This document shows, piece by piece, positions 13,191 to 20,318 of a DNA stretch of 21,581 nucleotides. The notes under the pieces were generated by a model that saw nothing but the letters and a program-made list of their open reading frames with translations, was not told the origin of the DNA and did not search any database. The position numbers were made by a program, and so were the translations under genes. The DNA is from Plastoroseomonas sp036499545 (GTDB taxonomy: Bacteria > Pseudomonadota > Alphaproteobacteria > Acetobacterales > Acetobacteraceae). Where the stretch lies: the NCBI GenBank assembly GCA_036499545.1, contig DASYDR010000382.1, positions 1 through 21,581 of the forward strand, in the 5' to 3' direction. The first letter of the stretch is position 1. Each line of letters starts with the position of its first letter.

Positions 13191-13900
13191 TGCTGGCGCC
13201 GCCAGGCGTCGAAGATCGGCCGGTTGGCGGCGTCGGTCATCGGGTAGAGGCCGCGGATGCTGTGGCCATCGGCCACCCGCGCCTGCACGAAATCCTCATA
13301 GGCCGTCTGCTCGAAGGCTTCGTCGGCGACCGCCGCGGCGATGCCGGCCGGGATGCAGACCACGCCTTCGCCGTCGCCCACCATGATGTCGCCCGGATGC
13401 ACGCCGACGCCGGCGCAGGCGACCGGCACGTTCAGGTCGACGCAGTGGTGATGGATCAGGTTGGTCGGCGCCGAGGGCTGCGCGTGATAGGCGGGCCAGC
13501 CCATCGCCGCGATCTCCGGGCTGTCGCGGAAGCCGCCATCGGTGACCGCGCCGGCGACGCCGCGCAGGCGCAGCCGGGTGATCAGGATGCCGCCGGCGCT
13601 GGCCGCCCGCGCATCGCCGCGGCTGTCGATGACGAAGACCGCGCCGGGCGGGCATTCCTCCACCCCCTTGCGCTGCGGATGCGCCGGATCTTTGAAGACA
13701 TCGAGCACGTCGAGATCCTCGCGCGCCGGGATGGTGCGCAGCGTATAGGCGGGCCCCACCATGCGCGGCGCATCGGCGCCGAGCGGCTTCAGCGCCAGGA
13801 AGACGTTGCGGAAGCCGCGCTTGAACAGCACCGTCGTCAGGGTGGCGGTGGAGACGGCGGCAAGCTTCGCCCTGGTGTCATCGTGCATGGTGCTGGTCAC
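13181..13900 (-). CDS. RraA-like / 4-hydroxy-4-methyl-2-oxoglutarate aldolase family protein (239 aa)
   Basis: RraA/HMG-aldolase fold. Visible are LSTATLTTVLFKRG-like opening helix, MVGPAYTLRTIP, PPGAVFVIDSRGDARAASAG, ITRLRLRGVAGAVTDGGFRD (108-127) with the GGxRD active-site R125/D126, and DIMVGDGEGVVCIPAG (171-186), the family's metal- and substrate-binding segment. Catabolic relatives cleave HMG or oxaloacetate-type acids. RNase E inhibition, the original RraA role, cannot be inferred. The start is GTG 13900, overlapping the stop of the upstream solute-binding protein by four bases; ATG 13888 is possible. Coupling to a transporter component suggests catabolism of the imported compound. Confidence 0.88.
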   Translation of the reverse strand: MTSTMHDDTRAKLAAVSTATLTTVLFKRGFRNVFLALKPLGADAPRMVGPAYTLRTIPAREDLDVLDVFKDPAHPQRKGVEECPPGAVFVIDSRGDARAASAGGILITRLRLRGVAGAVTDGGFRDSPEIAAMGWPAYHAQPSAPTNLIHHHCVDLNVPVACAGVGVHPGDIMVGDGEGVVCIPAGIAAAVADEAFEQTAYEDFVQARVADGHSIRGLYPMTDAANRPIFDAWRRQHGR

Positions 13901-15477
13901 TCCGCGGCTTTCGAGATGTTCCAGTACACCGGCACCGGCGCGTCGAGGATACCCCTGAGCCGCGCCGAATAGCCGCGCACCAGGCTGAACTGGCCGAGCG
14001 GCATGTAGGGCACCGTCTCCGTGGCGCGGCGGTGATAGGCCGCCGCGATGTCGCGCCGCTCGGCGTCGCCGGTCGCGGCCAGGAAGGCATCGCGCAGCCG
14101 CTCCATCTCCGCATCGCAGGGCCAGCCCGGCAACCCGGTGCGGTCGCAGGCGGAGCGCATGGCGTTGTGGCCGGACGGGTCCATGCCGTCGAGGCCGGAG
14201 GGCGCCGAGACGAACAGCCCCCAGCCATTCGGCCCCGGATTGCGCGACAGCCGGCGCTGGACCAGCGTCGCCCAGTCCATCGCCTGCACATCGACGGTCA
14301 CGCCGGCACGCCGCAGCATATCGGCGGCGACCAGCGCGAAAGTGTGGGAGATGGTGGAATCCTGCGCGTCCAGCACCACGACCGGCGTGCCGTCATAGCC
14401 GCTGGCGGCGACCGCGCGCCGCGCCGCGTCCAGGTCCGGCGCCACCCAGCCGGCGGCCGTCGCATAGGGCGAGGTGCAGGTGTAGAAGGACCGGCAATCG
14501 CGCCACAGCGCCGGGTCGGTCATATAGGCCGGCATCGCCTGCGCCGGGTCGACCAGCAGACGCATCGCCTGGCGCAGCCGCGGATTGTCGAAGGGCGGCA
14601 CCGCCTGGTTCATGCGGAAGATCGCCTGCACCCCGACGCTGTCCTGCGGCCCGAGCCGCAGGGCGCGATTGCGCTGCACGACCGGGAACAGGTCGGGCGG
14701 CAATTCCTCGAAGATGTCGATCTCGCCGGCGACCAGCGCGTTCAGCGCGGTCTGCGCATCGGGCAGGTAGACCCATTCGACGCGCTCGATCCCGGCCCGC
14801 CTGCCGCCCGCCAGCCCGTCCGGCGGTTCCGCGCGCGGCACATAGGCGGGGTTGCGGCGATAGGTGACGCGGTCGCCGGCGCGCCAATCCTCCCGCCGCA
14901 GCATGAAGGGGCCGGACCCGGTCGGATCGGTGATCGCGGTCTCCGGCGCCGTCGCCGCCACCCGCGCCGGCATGATGAAGGCCGGCTGGCCGGACGGTTT
15001 CGCCAGCGCTTCCAGCATCAGGCCGAAAGGCTGGCGCAGGGTGATGCGGAAACTCTTCGCATCGGTCGGCTCGATGGCGCTGGCCAGGGCCATGATCTGC
15101 TGGCCGAGCCCGTCGCGCACCGCCCAGCGGCGCAGGCTGGCGATGACGTCGGCCGGCGTGACCGGCTGCCCGTCATGGAAGGCGAGCCCGTCGCGCAGCG
15201 TGAAATCCCAGGTGAGCTGGTCCGCGCTGACCGTCCAGCGTTCCACCATCTGCGGCCGCGGCACGAGGCGCGCATCGAGCGCGAAGAGCGTGTCGTAGAC
15301 CATGTAGCCATGGTTGCGGGCCATGTATTCCGGGCTGATGAAGGGATCGAGCGTACGCAGATCCCCGAACAGCCGGACGCGGAGCGCGTGCGGGTCGCCG
15401 CGCTGCGCATGGGCCCCGGGCCCCGCGAAGGCAAGCAGCAGCAGCGCGGCGGCGAGCGCCGTGGCGAAGCGGTTCAT
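13897..15477 (-). CDS. ABC transporter periplasmic solute-binding protein, family 5 (526 aa)
   Basis: Peptide/nickel-type extracellular solute-binding protein (SBP_bac_5). A clear Sec signal peptide (MNRFATALAAALLLLAFAGP, cleavage near AHA/QR at 24) leads to RVRLFGDLRTLDPFISPEYM, YDTLFALDARLVPRPQMVER, then the family signature FTLRDGLAFHDGQPVTPADV. Further blocks are GSGPFMLRREDW, TALNALVAGEIDIFEELPPD and VPYMPLGQFSL near the end. Length is normal. No permease or ATPase gene is beside it, so it is an orphan within this window. The ATG at 15477 follows GGGAAA. It is co-transcribed with the RraA-like gene downstream and divergent from the TauE/SafE gene. Confidence 0.93.
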   Translation of the reverse strand: MNRFATALAAALLLLAFAGPGAHAQRGDPHALRVRLFGDLRTLDPFISPEYMARNHGYMVYDTLFALDARLVPRPQMVERWTVSADQLTWDFTLRDGLAFHDGQPVTPADVIASLRRWAVRDGLGQQIMALASAIEPTDAKSFRITLRQPFGLMLEALAKPSGQPAFIMPARVAATAPETAITDPTGSGPFMLRREDWRAGDRVTYRRNPAYVPRAEPPDGLAGGRRAGIERVEWVYLPDAQTALNALVAGEIDIFEELPPDLFPVVQRNRALRLGPQDSVGVQAIFRMNQAVPPFDNPRLRQAMRLLVDPAQAMPAYMTDPALWRDCRSFYTCTSPYATAAGWVAPDLDAARRAVAASGYDGTPVVVLDAQDSTISHTFALVAADMLRRAGVTVDVQAMDWATLVQRRLSRNPGPNGWGLFVSAPSGLDGMDPSGHNAMRSACDRTGLPGWPCDAEMERLRDAFLAATGDAERRDIAAAYHRRATETVPYMPLGQFSLVRGYSARLRGILDAPVPVYWNISKAAE

Positions 15478-15595
15478 GACGTTTCCCGGTTTCCCTGGGC
15501 ATCACGATCCGTCGCGCCACGCGGCCAGGCAAGCGCGATCTGGCGGCGGGCGCCGGGGCGGCGCGCGCGGTACCAGCCGGCCGCCCGGCATCTCA

Positions 15596-15625
15596 ATTGT
15601 ACCGAGATCAATGTTCCGATTGATC
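15596..15625. promoter_or_regulatory. Intergenic control region between solute-binding protein and TauE/SafE genes
   Basis: The 15478-15741 gap is locally AT-richer. It contains a perfect inverted repeat GATCAAT-(6)-ATTGATC (15606-15625) and, on the minus strand, TACAAT (15596-15601), a candidate -10 box for the solute-binding protein gene. A further TATCAATCCCATTG lies at about 15655. This resembles a dimeric-regulator operator; the regulator is not in the window. The rest of the gap holds nothing I can name. Confidence 0.4.
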
Positions 15626-15741
15626 TGACAGAATTCACGGAGCAGTACGCTCGTATCAATCCCATTGCACCGGATATTGCCAGGGCCCGCCGACGTGGTG
15701 TCTTGCCCCCGGGGCGGTCATCCGGAGAGGAGGGCGATCGC

Positions 15742-16500
15742 ATAGAACTGACACTCGCCACCATCCTGGTCGCCTTCGCCGGCGTCTTCCTGATCTGCTT
15801 CATGAAAGGCGCGTTCGGCGGGGGCTTCGCCATCGTCGGCATTCCGGTCCTGTCGATCGTCATGGATCCGGTCACCGCCGGCGGCCTGCTCGCGCCGCTG
15901 TTCATCGCGATGGACCTGTACGCGCTGCGCTACTGGAAGCCTTCGACCTGGTCGAAGCCGGACCTTATGCTGCTGCTGCCCGGGCTCGTGGTCGGCACCG
16001 GGCTTGGCTACCTGGTGTTTCGCTGCATCGATCACCGCGCCATCGCCATCGTGATGGCGGTGGTCACGCTGATCTTCGTCGGCCTGTGGCTGTTCGGCGG
16101 CGCGACGGCGGCGCCGCGCCCGCGCTCGACACCGAAGGCGATCACCGCCGGCCTCGCCTCCGGGATCACGACCATGGTGGCGCATTCCGGCGGGCCGCCG
16201 CTGGCGATGTACCTGCTGCCGCTCGGCCTGAGCAAGCAGGTCTATGCGGGCACCACCAGCCTGTTCTTCACCGTCGGCAACGCGATCAAGGCGGTGCCGT
16301 GGCTGCTGCTGGTGCATCCGGCCGCCGATGTCTGGGCGCTGATGGCGGTCTGCCTGTTCGCGATTCCCGCCGGCGTCTGGCTGGGCTGGCGGCTGCACGG
16401 CGTCCTCGACCAGCGCCAGATCTATCGCGCCTGCTACGGCCTGCTGGTGGTGACGTCGCTGAAACTGCTGTGGGACGGCATTGCCGGCTTCCTCGCCTGA
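15742..16500 (+). CDS. TauE/SafE family membrane permease (252 aa), apparent ATA start
   Basis: Sulfite/organosulfonate exporter-type permease. It has about 7-8 hydrophobic spans and the two family half-motifs: CFMKGAFGGGFAIVGIPVLS in the first half and TTMVAHSGGPPLAMYLLPLG in the second. Length from 15742 is normal. The problem is the start. GGAGAGGAGG (15723-15732) is an excellent ribosome binding site, and at the correct distance is ATA (15742-15744), followed by GAACTGACACTC, where relatives start with Met. The nearest ordinary in-frame start is TTG 15703, upstream of the ribosome binding site; the frame is open for a long way further. Either ATA is used, TTG is used, or a point change weakened the start. 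It is divergent from the solute-binding protein gene. Confidence 0.85.
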   Translation: MELTLATILVAFAGVFLICFMKGAFGGGFAIVGIPVLSIVMDPVTAGGLLAPLFIAMDLYALRYWKPSTWSKPDLMLLLPGLVVGTGLGYLVFRCIDHRAIAIVMAVVTLIFVGLWLFGGATAAPRPRSTPKAITAGLASGITTMVAHSGGPPLAMYLLPLGLSKQVYAGTTSLFFTVGNAIKAVPWLLLVHPAADVWALMAVCLFAIPAGVWLGWRLHGVLDQRQIYRACYGLLVVTSLKLLWDGIAGFLA

Positions 16501-16525
16501 ACGATCGGCCCGGTTCCCGCGCCCT

Positions 16526-16570
16526 CTACACGGTGGCGTCCTTGGCTTTGGCGCCACCTACACGGTGGCG
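16526..16570. repeat. 13-bp direct repeat spanning the ridA stop, with embedded hairpin
   Basis: CTACACGGTGGCG occurs at 16526-16538 and 16558-16570. The right copy encodes the last residues and stop of the RidA protein (minus strand); the left copy would read the same 'ATV-stop' beyond it. Between them GGTGGCG (16532-16538) and CGCCACC (16552-16558) can form a 7-bp stem with a 13-nt loop, a plausible terminator for the convergent TauE/SafE and RidA genes. Confidence 0.55.
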
Positions 16571-16950
16571 ACGCAATCGATCTCGATGTCGAAGGGCGCG
16601 AACCAGGCGGGGACGCTGAGGAAGATCCGGGCCGGCGGGTCCTTCGGGAAATAGCGGGCATAGACCGCATTGACCGCGGTGAAATGCGCGACCGAGGTGC
16701 AGTAGACATTGCACTTCAGCACCTGCGCCAGGGAGGAGCCGGCGGTTTCCAGGCAGAGCTTCATTTGCTCCAGCACCAGCTCGGTCTGGCGCTCGATCGG
16801 GCCGGTGACGATCTCCCCGGTCGCCGGGTCGAAGGGCGGGAAGCCGGAGACGTAGACGGTGTCGCCGGCGCGGGTGACGGCGGAAGTCGGCACCTGCCGC
16901 TGTTCCAGCCAGGTGGACAGGGGCTCGACGCGGATGATCTCTCGTTGCAT
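16558..16950 (-). CDS. RidA (YjgF/YER057c/UK114) family protein (130 aa)
   Basis: RidA-family trimeric enamine/imine deaminase or relative. Motifs are VYVSGFPPFDPATGEIVTGP (32-51), the helix TELVLEQMKLCLETAGSSLAQVLKCNVYCT (given in parts: 56-85), NAVYARYFPKDPPARIFLSV (94-113) with R108 in the substrate-binding position, and FDIEIDCVA (120-128) with E123 matching the conserved glutamate. R108 and E123 are what active RidA members retain. The length is normal. The ATG at 16950 follows GGAGAG. It may clear reactive enamines from amino-acid catabolism or act on a specific substrate; context does not decide. Confidence 0.92.
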   Translation of the reverse strand: MQREIIRVEPLSTWLEQRQVPTSAVTRAGDTVYVSGFPPFDPATGEIVTGPIERQTELVLEQMKLCLETAGSSLAQVLKCNVYCTSVAHFTAVNAVYARYFPKDPPARIFLSVPAWFAPFDIEIDCVATV

Positions 16951-17026
16951 GGCGGCTCTCCGTTGCTGGTGGAGCCTTACCCCGCAACCGCCCGCCGTCG
17001 TTTCGCCGGTTTCTGAAGGGTCTGCC

Positions 17027-17428
17027 TTACCGGAAGCTCAGCCGCTCGACGGTGAACTCATCCTCCTCGCCGGGGCGGTTCCAGCGCGTGATGTCGCCCG
17101 TGGCCAGCACGGTGACGGCGGCGCCGCTGCCGGCATGGCGCAGCTGCATCTCGGTATAGGCGATGGGGCCGGAGGAGGTGTTCATCACCTCCGGCAGCGC
17201 GGCGCAGAGCGCGGGCGTCACCTGGTTCAGGCAGGGCGGCTGCGATGCGACCGGCTGCCAGCCCGCCGCCAGCAGGATGCGGCGGGCCTGGGCATAGGGC
17301 ATGCCTTGGTGGATCTCCCGCTCCAGCGTCTGCCGCGCCGTGCCGCTGGGCTGCGCCTGCAGCCCGGTGCCGCCGAACGCGGTCGCCAGTACCATCGCCA
17401 CCGCCGCCGCCCGCATCATCGCCCGCAT
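17027..17428 (-). CDS. Secreted hypothetical protein (133 aa)
   Basis: A signal peptide is evident (MRAMMRAAAVAMVLATAFGG, likely cleavage after LQA at residue 25), so the protein is probably periplasmic. The mature part contains IHQGMPYAQARRILLAAGWQ (39-58), a 'G.pY..AR..Ll..GW.P' motif recurrent in small periplasmic alphaproteobacterial proteins, two cysteines at 66 and 75 that could form a disulfide, and a C-terminal run of strands (VTVLATGDITRW, DEFTVERLSFR). The ATG at 17428 has AAGGTGG at 7 nt; internal ATG codons at M4 and M5 are less likely. Function unknown. Confidence 0.78.
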   Translation of the reverse strand: MRAMMRAAAVAMVLATAFGGTGLQAQPSGTARQTLEREIHQGMPYAQARRILLAAGWQPVASQPPCLNQVTPALCAALPEVMNTSSGPIAYTEMQLRHAGSGAAVTVLATGDITRWNRPGEEDEFTVERLSFR

Positions 17429-17474
17429 GGATCGACCACCTTGTCGCTTCGGATGGAGCGCAATCTAGAAGTGC

Positions 17475-17492
17475 TGCCGCGGAAGCGCGGCA
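17475..17492 (-). terminator. Tight GC hairpin downstream of the DinB-like gene
   Basis: On the minus strand TGCCGCG-CTTC-CGCGGCA forms a 7-bp stem with a CTTC tetraloop, 12 nt after the DinB-like stop codon and about 45 nt before the next gene. It is a terminator or mRNA-stabilising hairpin. There is no strong U-tract. Confidence 0.5.
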
Positions 17493-17503
17493 TGACGAAT
17501 GCT

Positions 17504-18016
17504 TCAGGCCCGGCAGGCCGCCGCCTGGCGCTGGTAGAACAGCAGGTCGAGCTCCGGCGCCTGTCCCACCAGCCCGGTCAGGATCGCATGCGCCTGGCCG
17601 CGATGATGCGTCTGGTGGTTGAAGAGATGCGCGAGCGTCGGCGCCAGCGCCGCCTCGAAGGGTTCCGGCGTCGTGACGCGGCGATAGCGGATCACGCCGG
17701 CCAGCGCCGCGTCGTCCAGCCCGTCGACATGGGCGATGATGCGCGCATCCTCCGCCTGCCGCGCCGCGCGCAGCGGCGCGAAGGCCGGGAACAGGATGGC
17801 GTCCAGGCGATCGGGCGCGTCGCCGCCGCCGGTGATGCGCTGCATCCAGATGCGATCGGTCGCCAGCAGGTGGTTCAGCGTGCCCTGCAAGGAGCCGAAG
17901 AAGGCGCCGCGATCGGCGGTGAATTGCGCCGGCGTCAGCGCCGCCGCGGCCTCATAGAGCCGTGCATTGGCCCAGGCGTTGTAGCGCGCAAACGCCGCGA
18001 AATGCGTGTGCAGCAT
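17504..18016 (-). CDS. DinB family (damage-inducible/YfiT-like four-helix bundle) protein (170 aa)
   Basis: DinB-like four-helix metalloprotein. The opening HFAAFARYNAWANARLYEAA is diagnostic, followed by FFGSLQGTLNHLLATDRIWM with H49 and LAHLFNHQTHHRGQAHAILT with H134 and H138, the three histidines that bind the divalent metal. The length is normal. Related proteins include thiol transferases such as mycothiol- and bacillithiol-dependent enzymes; in Gram-negatives the role is generally unknown. The ATG at 18016 follows GGAGGGAGG. Two palindromes precede it (18033-18051 and 18086-18099). It is the third of a minus-strand run of genes, but likely has its own promoter given the upstream palindromes. 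Confidence 0.92.
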   Translation of the reverse strand: MLHTHFAAFARYNAWANARLYEAAAALTPAQFTADRGAFFGSLQGTLNHLLATDRIWMQRITGGGDAPDRLDAILFPAFAPLRAARQAEDARIIAHVDGLDDAALAGVIRYRRVTTPEPFEAALAPTLAHLFNHQTHHRGQAHAILTGLVGQAPELDLLFYQRQAAACRA

Positions 18017-18032
18017 GCAGGCCTCCCTCCGT

Positions 18033-18051
18033 CGCGATCCGGCGGATCGCG
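18033..18051 (-). promoter_or_regulatory. 19-bp palindrome immediately upstream of the DinB-like ribosome binding site
   Basis: CGCGATCCG-G-CGGATCGCG: 9-bp arms with a single central base, ending 2 bp before the GGAGGGAGG ribosome binding site. In DNA it could bind a dimeric regulator; in RNA it would fold next to the initiation region and affect translation. Which applies cannot be told from sequence. Confidence 0.45.
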
Positions 18052-18085
18052 GCGGCGCGCAGCCTGCGCGGCTTCGGGCCGGGGG

Positions 18086-18099
18086 CCAATCATGATTGG
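18086..18099 (-). promoter_or_regulatory. 14-bp perfect palindrome upstream of the DinB-like gene
   Basis: CCAATCATGATTGG lies about 70 bp upstream of the DinB-like start and just after the stop of the preceding membrane-protein gene. It stands out as AT-rich within very GC-rich flanks and is a candidate operator. No promoter boxes could be assigned with confidence. Confidence 0.4.
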
Positions 18100-18104
18100 T
18101 CCGA

Positions 18105-18947
18105 TCAACCCGTGGCGTCCGGGTCGCGCTGGTAGAAGCCGAAGACGCCCTTGGAGAATTCCCCGGCCGCGAACAGCACGCTGCTGCGGTCGAGGTCCAT
18201 CGCATAGGCGGTCATCCGGTGCCGCTGCACCGGGTATTGCGGGTGCGCCACGATGATCGGCGGCAGGTTCAGCGTGCGCCAGGGGTACTGCCAGGGATCC
18301 AGGCCGCCGATCAGGATCCGGTCGGATGGCGTGGCGATGCCGGCCAGGTGCCAGCCCGGCGTTATCGCGGCATCGGCGGGCGGCGCGCCATGCGCGGCCG
18401 CGGGCGGCATCGGTGCCGGCTTGCGGCCCAGCCCGAACGGGTAGAACCAGCCCAGCACCGCGCCGATGAACGGGCCGAGCAGCATGCCGGGCAGGATGAA
18501 GGCGAAGCCGACGATATCGGCGGCGCCCGCCCGGCTGCTGCCGAACCCGCCCACCGCGACCACCACGGTGCCGATCACCAGCCCGAACACGAAGCCGGCG
18601 CCGAAGCCGAGCGGCACGCCGAGCATCGCATGCACCAGGCGCGGGCCGATGCTGCGCGGCGCCGCCGCCTGCTTGCCGCGCGTCCAACGCCGCAGGGCGA
18701 AGACGGCGAGGGTGAGCAGGAACGGCGTCAGCACCGCGATCGGCAGCGCCAGCGGCTCCGGCGCGAAGCCCTGCATCTGCGGCCCCGTCACCTCCAGCCA
18801 GAACCGCAGCGCGGCGAAGGCCAGCGCGGCGGGCAATGCGAGGCGCAGGCTGCGGCAGAACCAGCCGATCGCCAGCGCCGGCAGGAAGACGCCGGGATTG
18901 GCCGCGGCGAACAGGATTTGCCAGAGCGGGGTGGAGACGGGGTTCAT
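18105..18947 (-). CDS. Hypothetical membrane protein with soluble C-terminal domain (280 aa)
   Basis: Unrecognised. There are about five hydrophobic spans (roughly 8-30, 36-53, 66-86, 110-134, 144-170), the last two glycine-rich and helix-packing in style (LGFGAGFVFGLVIGTVVVAV, GMLLGPFIGAVLGWFYPFGL). After a proline/alanine linker (175-197), residues 198-280 form a soluble domain with strand-like DRILIGGLDPWQYPWRTLNL, PPIIVAHPQYPVQRHRMTAY, and SSVLFAAGEFSKGVFGFYQR. The ATG at 18947 has no strong ribosome binding site. It reads in the same direction as neighbouring genes but is separated from the P1 peptidase gene by 73 bp. Coding is well supported by composition; function is unknown. Confidence 0.75.
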   Translation of the reverse strand: MNPVSTPLWQILFAAANPGVFLPALAIGWFCRSLRLALPAALAFAALRFWLEVTGPQMQGFAPEPLALPIAVLTPFLLTLAVFALRRWTRGKQAAAPRSIGPRLVHAMLGVPLGFGAGFVFGLVIGTVVVAVGGFGSSRAGAADIVGFAFILPGMLLGPFIGAVLGWFYPFGLGRKPAPMPPAAAHGAPPADAAITPGWHLAGIATPSDRILIGGLDPWQYPWRTLNLPPIIVAHPQYPVQRHRMTAYAMDLDRSSVLFAAGEFSKGVFGFYQRDPDATG

Positions 18948-19020
18948 CGCGGGCAGATACGCACCATTCCCTGGGCAGAACAAGTTCCCCGGCGCGCCTG
19001 CTGTGACAAGCGTCCGGCGA

Positions 19021-20226
19021 TCAGCCGCCGCGCCGGTCCAGCCCGTGGCGCCGGATGATCTCCTCCACCACCGGCGGCGCGATCGCATCCAGGCGATGGC
19101 CCTGGTGCCCGGTGATGGACACCGCCTGCAGCATCGCATTGTAGACCGCTTCCTCGGTCGCTTCCGACACCGCCTGGAACAGCGGCGACATCGCGTCGTT
19201 CGACAGCTCCTCGACGGTGCCGAGCCGCGCCCGGCGCGCCGGCGTGCGGCGGACGGTGGCAGCGGTCGAGAAGGCGATCGCATAATCGCCGGACCCGTTC
19301 GCCATCGAGGATCCGGTGCGCGCGAGCCCGAGGAAGGTGCGCCGCGCCAGGCGGGTGAGGTTGCGGTCGGAGAGCGGCGCATCGGTCGCGACCACGATCA
19401 TCACCGACCCGTCGCCGCTGCGATCCTCGACCTGCTGGCGCAGGTAGTAGCGGCCGAGCGCCTGGCCCACCGGCGCGCCGGCGATCGACAGCACGCCGCC
19501 GTAATTCGTCTGCACCAGCACGCCGGTGGCATGGCCGCCGAGCGCCGGCGGCAGCAGGCGGGAACTGGTGCCGATGCCGCCCTTCCAGCCGAAGGCCTGG
19601 GTGCCGGTGCCGGCGCCGACGCAGCCCTCGGCGACCGGGCCGCTGGTGGCGGCGGCGATCGCATCCAGCACATGCTGCCGGGTGACGTGGCGGCCGCGGA
19701 TGTCGTTCAGGTAGCCGTCATTGGTCTCGCCGACCACGGCGTTGACGGACAGCACGCGCTCGTTCCCCGGCTGTGCGAGCGTCCATTCCACCAGCCCCGC
19801 CAGCCCTTCGGCGACCGAGAGGGTATTGGTCAGGATGATCGGCGTTTCGATTTCGCCGAGCTCGCCGATCTGCGTGGCGCCGGCGAATTTGCCGAAGCCG
19901 TTGCCGGCGGCGAAGCCGGCCGGGGTCTTGTCCTGGAACGGGTTGTCCGGGTGCGGCCGGATCGCGGTGACACCGGTGCGGATCGAAGCGCCCTCGATCA
20001 GCGTGACATGGCCGACGGCCACCCCGGCCACGTCGGTGATGGCGTTGCGCGGGCCCGGCCGCAGGATGCCGGGCGCGATGCCGATATCGCGTGCCCGCGG
20101 GCGCGGGCTATCGGAAGGGGAGGGGTCTGCCATCGATCGTCCGTCGCCGCGCAGGAGGAAAGCCGCCGCCAGTGAAGCGCCGATGCCGCGGCCTGGCAAA
20201 ACAGCGCGTCGCGATAGGCGCCACAT
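19021..20226 (-). CDS. P1 family (DmpA-like) N-terminal nucleophile aminopeptidase (401 or 370 aa)
   Basis: Self-processing P1/DmpA-family peptidase (L-aminopeptidase D-esterase type). Key segments are NAITDVAGVAVGHVTLIEG, GVTAIRPHPDNP, GFAAGNGFGKFAGATQIGEL, ETPIILTNTLSVAEGLAGLV, GYLNDIRGRHVT, VGAGTGTQAFGWKGGIGTSS and GDGSVMIVVATDAPLSDRNL. By comparison with DmpA, autocleavage should occur between G273 and S274 (long numbering) in GDGS, making the serine the N-terminal nucleophile of the beta chain. Two starts are possible: ATG 20133 (MADPSPS) and ATG 20226, which adds MWRLSRRAVLPGRGIGASLA plus AAFLL, resembling a twin-arginine signal. It is divergent from the HTH-citrate synthase gene. Confidence 0.92.
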   Translation of the reverse strand: MWRLSRRAVLPGRGIGASLAAAFLLRGDGRSMADPSPSDSPRPRARDIGIAPGILRPGPRNAITDVAGVAVGHVTLIEGASIRTGVTAIRPHPDNPFQDKTPAGFAAGNGFGKFAGATQIGELGEIETPIILTNTLSVAEGLAGLVEWTLAQPGNERVLSVNAVVGETNDGYLNDIRGRHVTRQHVLDAIAAATSGPVAEGCVGAGTGTQAFGWKGGIGTSSRLLPPALGGHATGVLVQTNYGGVLSIAGAPVGQALGRYYLRQQVEDRSGDGSVMIVVATDAPLSDRNLTRLARRTFLGLARTGSSMANGSGDYAIAFSTAATVRRTPARRARLGTVEELSNDAMSPLFQAVSEATEEAVYNAMLQAVSITGHQGHRLDAIAPPVVEEIIRRHGLDRRGG

Positions 20227-20318
20227 GTGTCGCTTGCCCTGGTGCTGCCGGTCTTATCCCAAAGGAACCGGCCCGCCGCCACTGGCATCGCCCGGGCTTC
20301 GCCGCGCATGCTGGCGGC

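Noticed and set aside
14032..15700. Long plus-strand open frame leading into the TauE/SafE gene
   Set aside because: It is antisense to the solute-binding protein; the absence of stops is a GC-content effect. Only the part from about 15742 resembles a permease.
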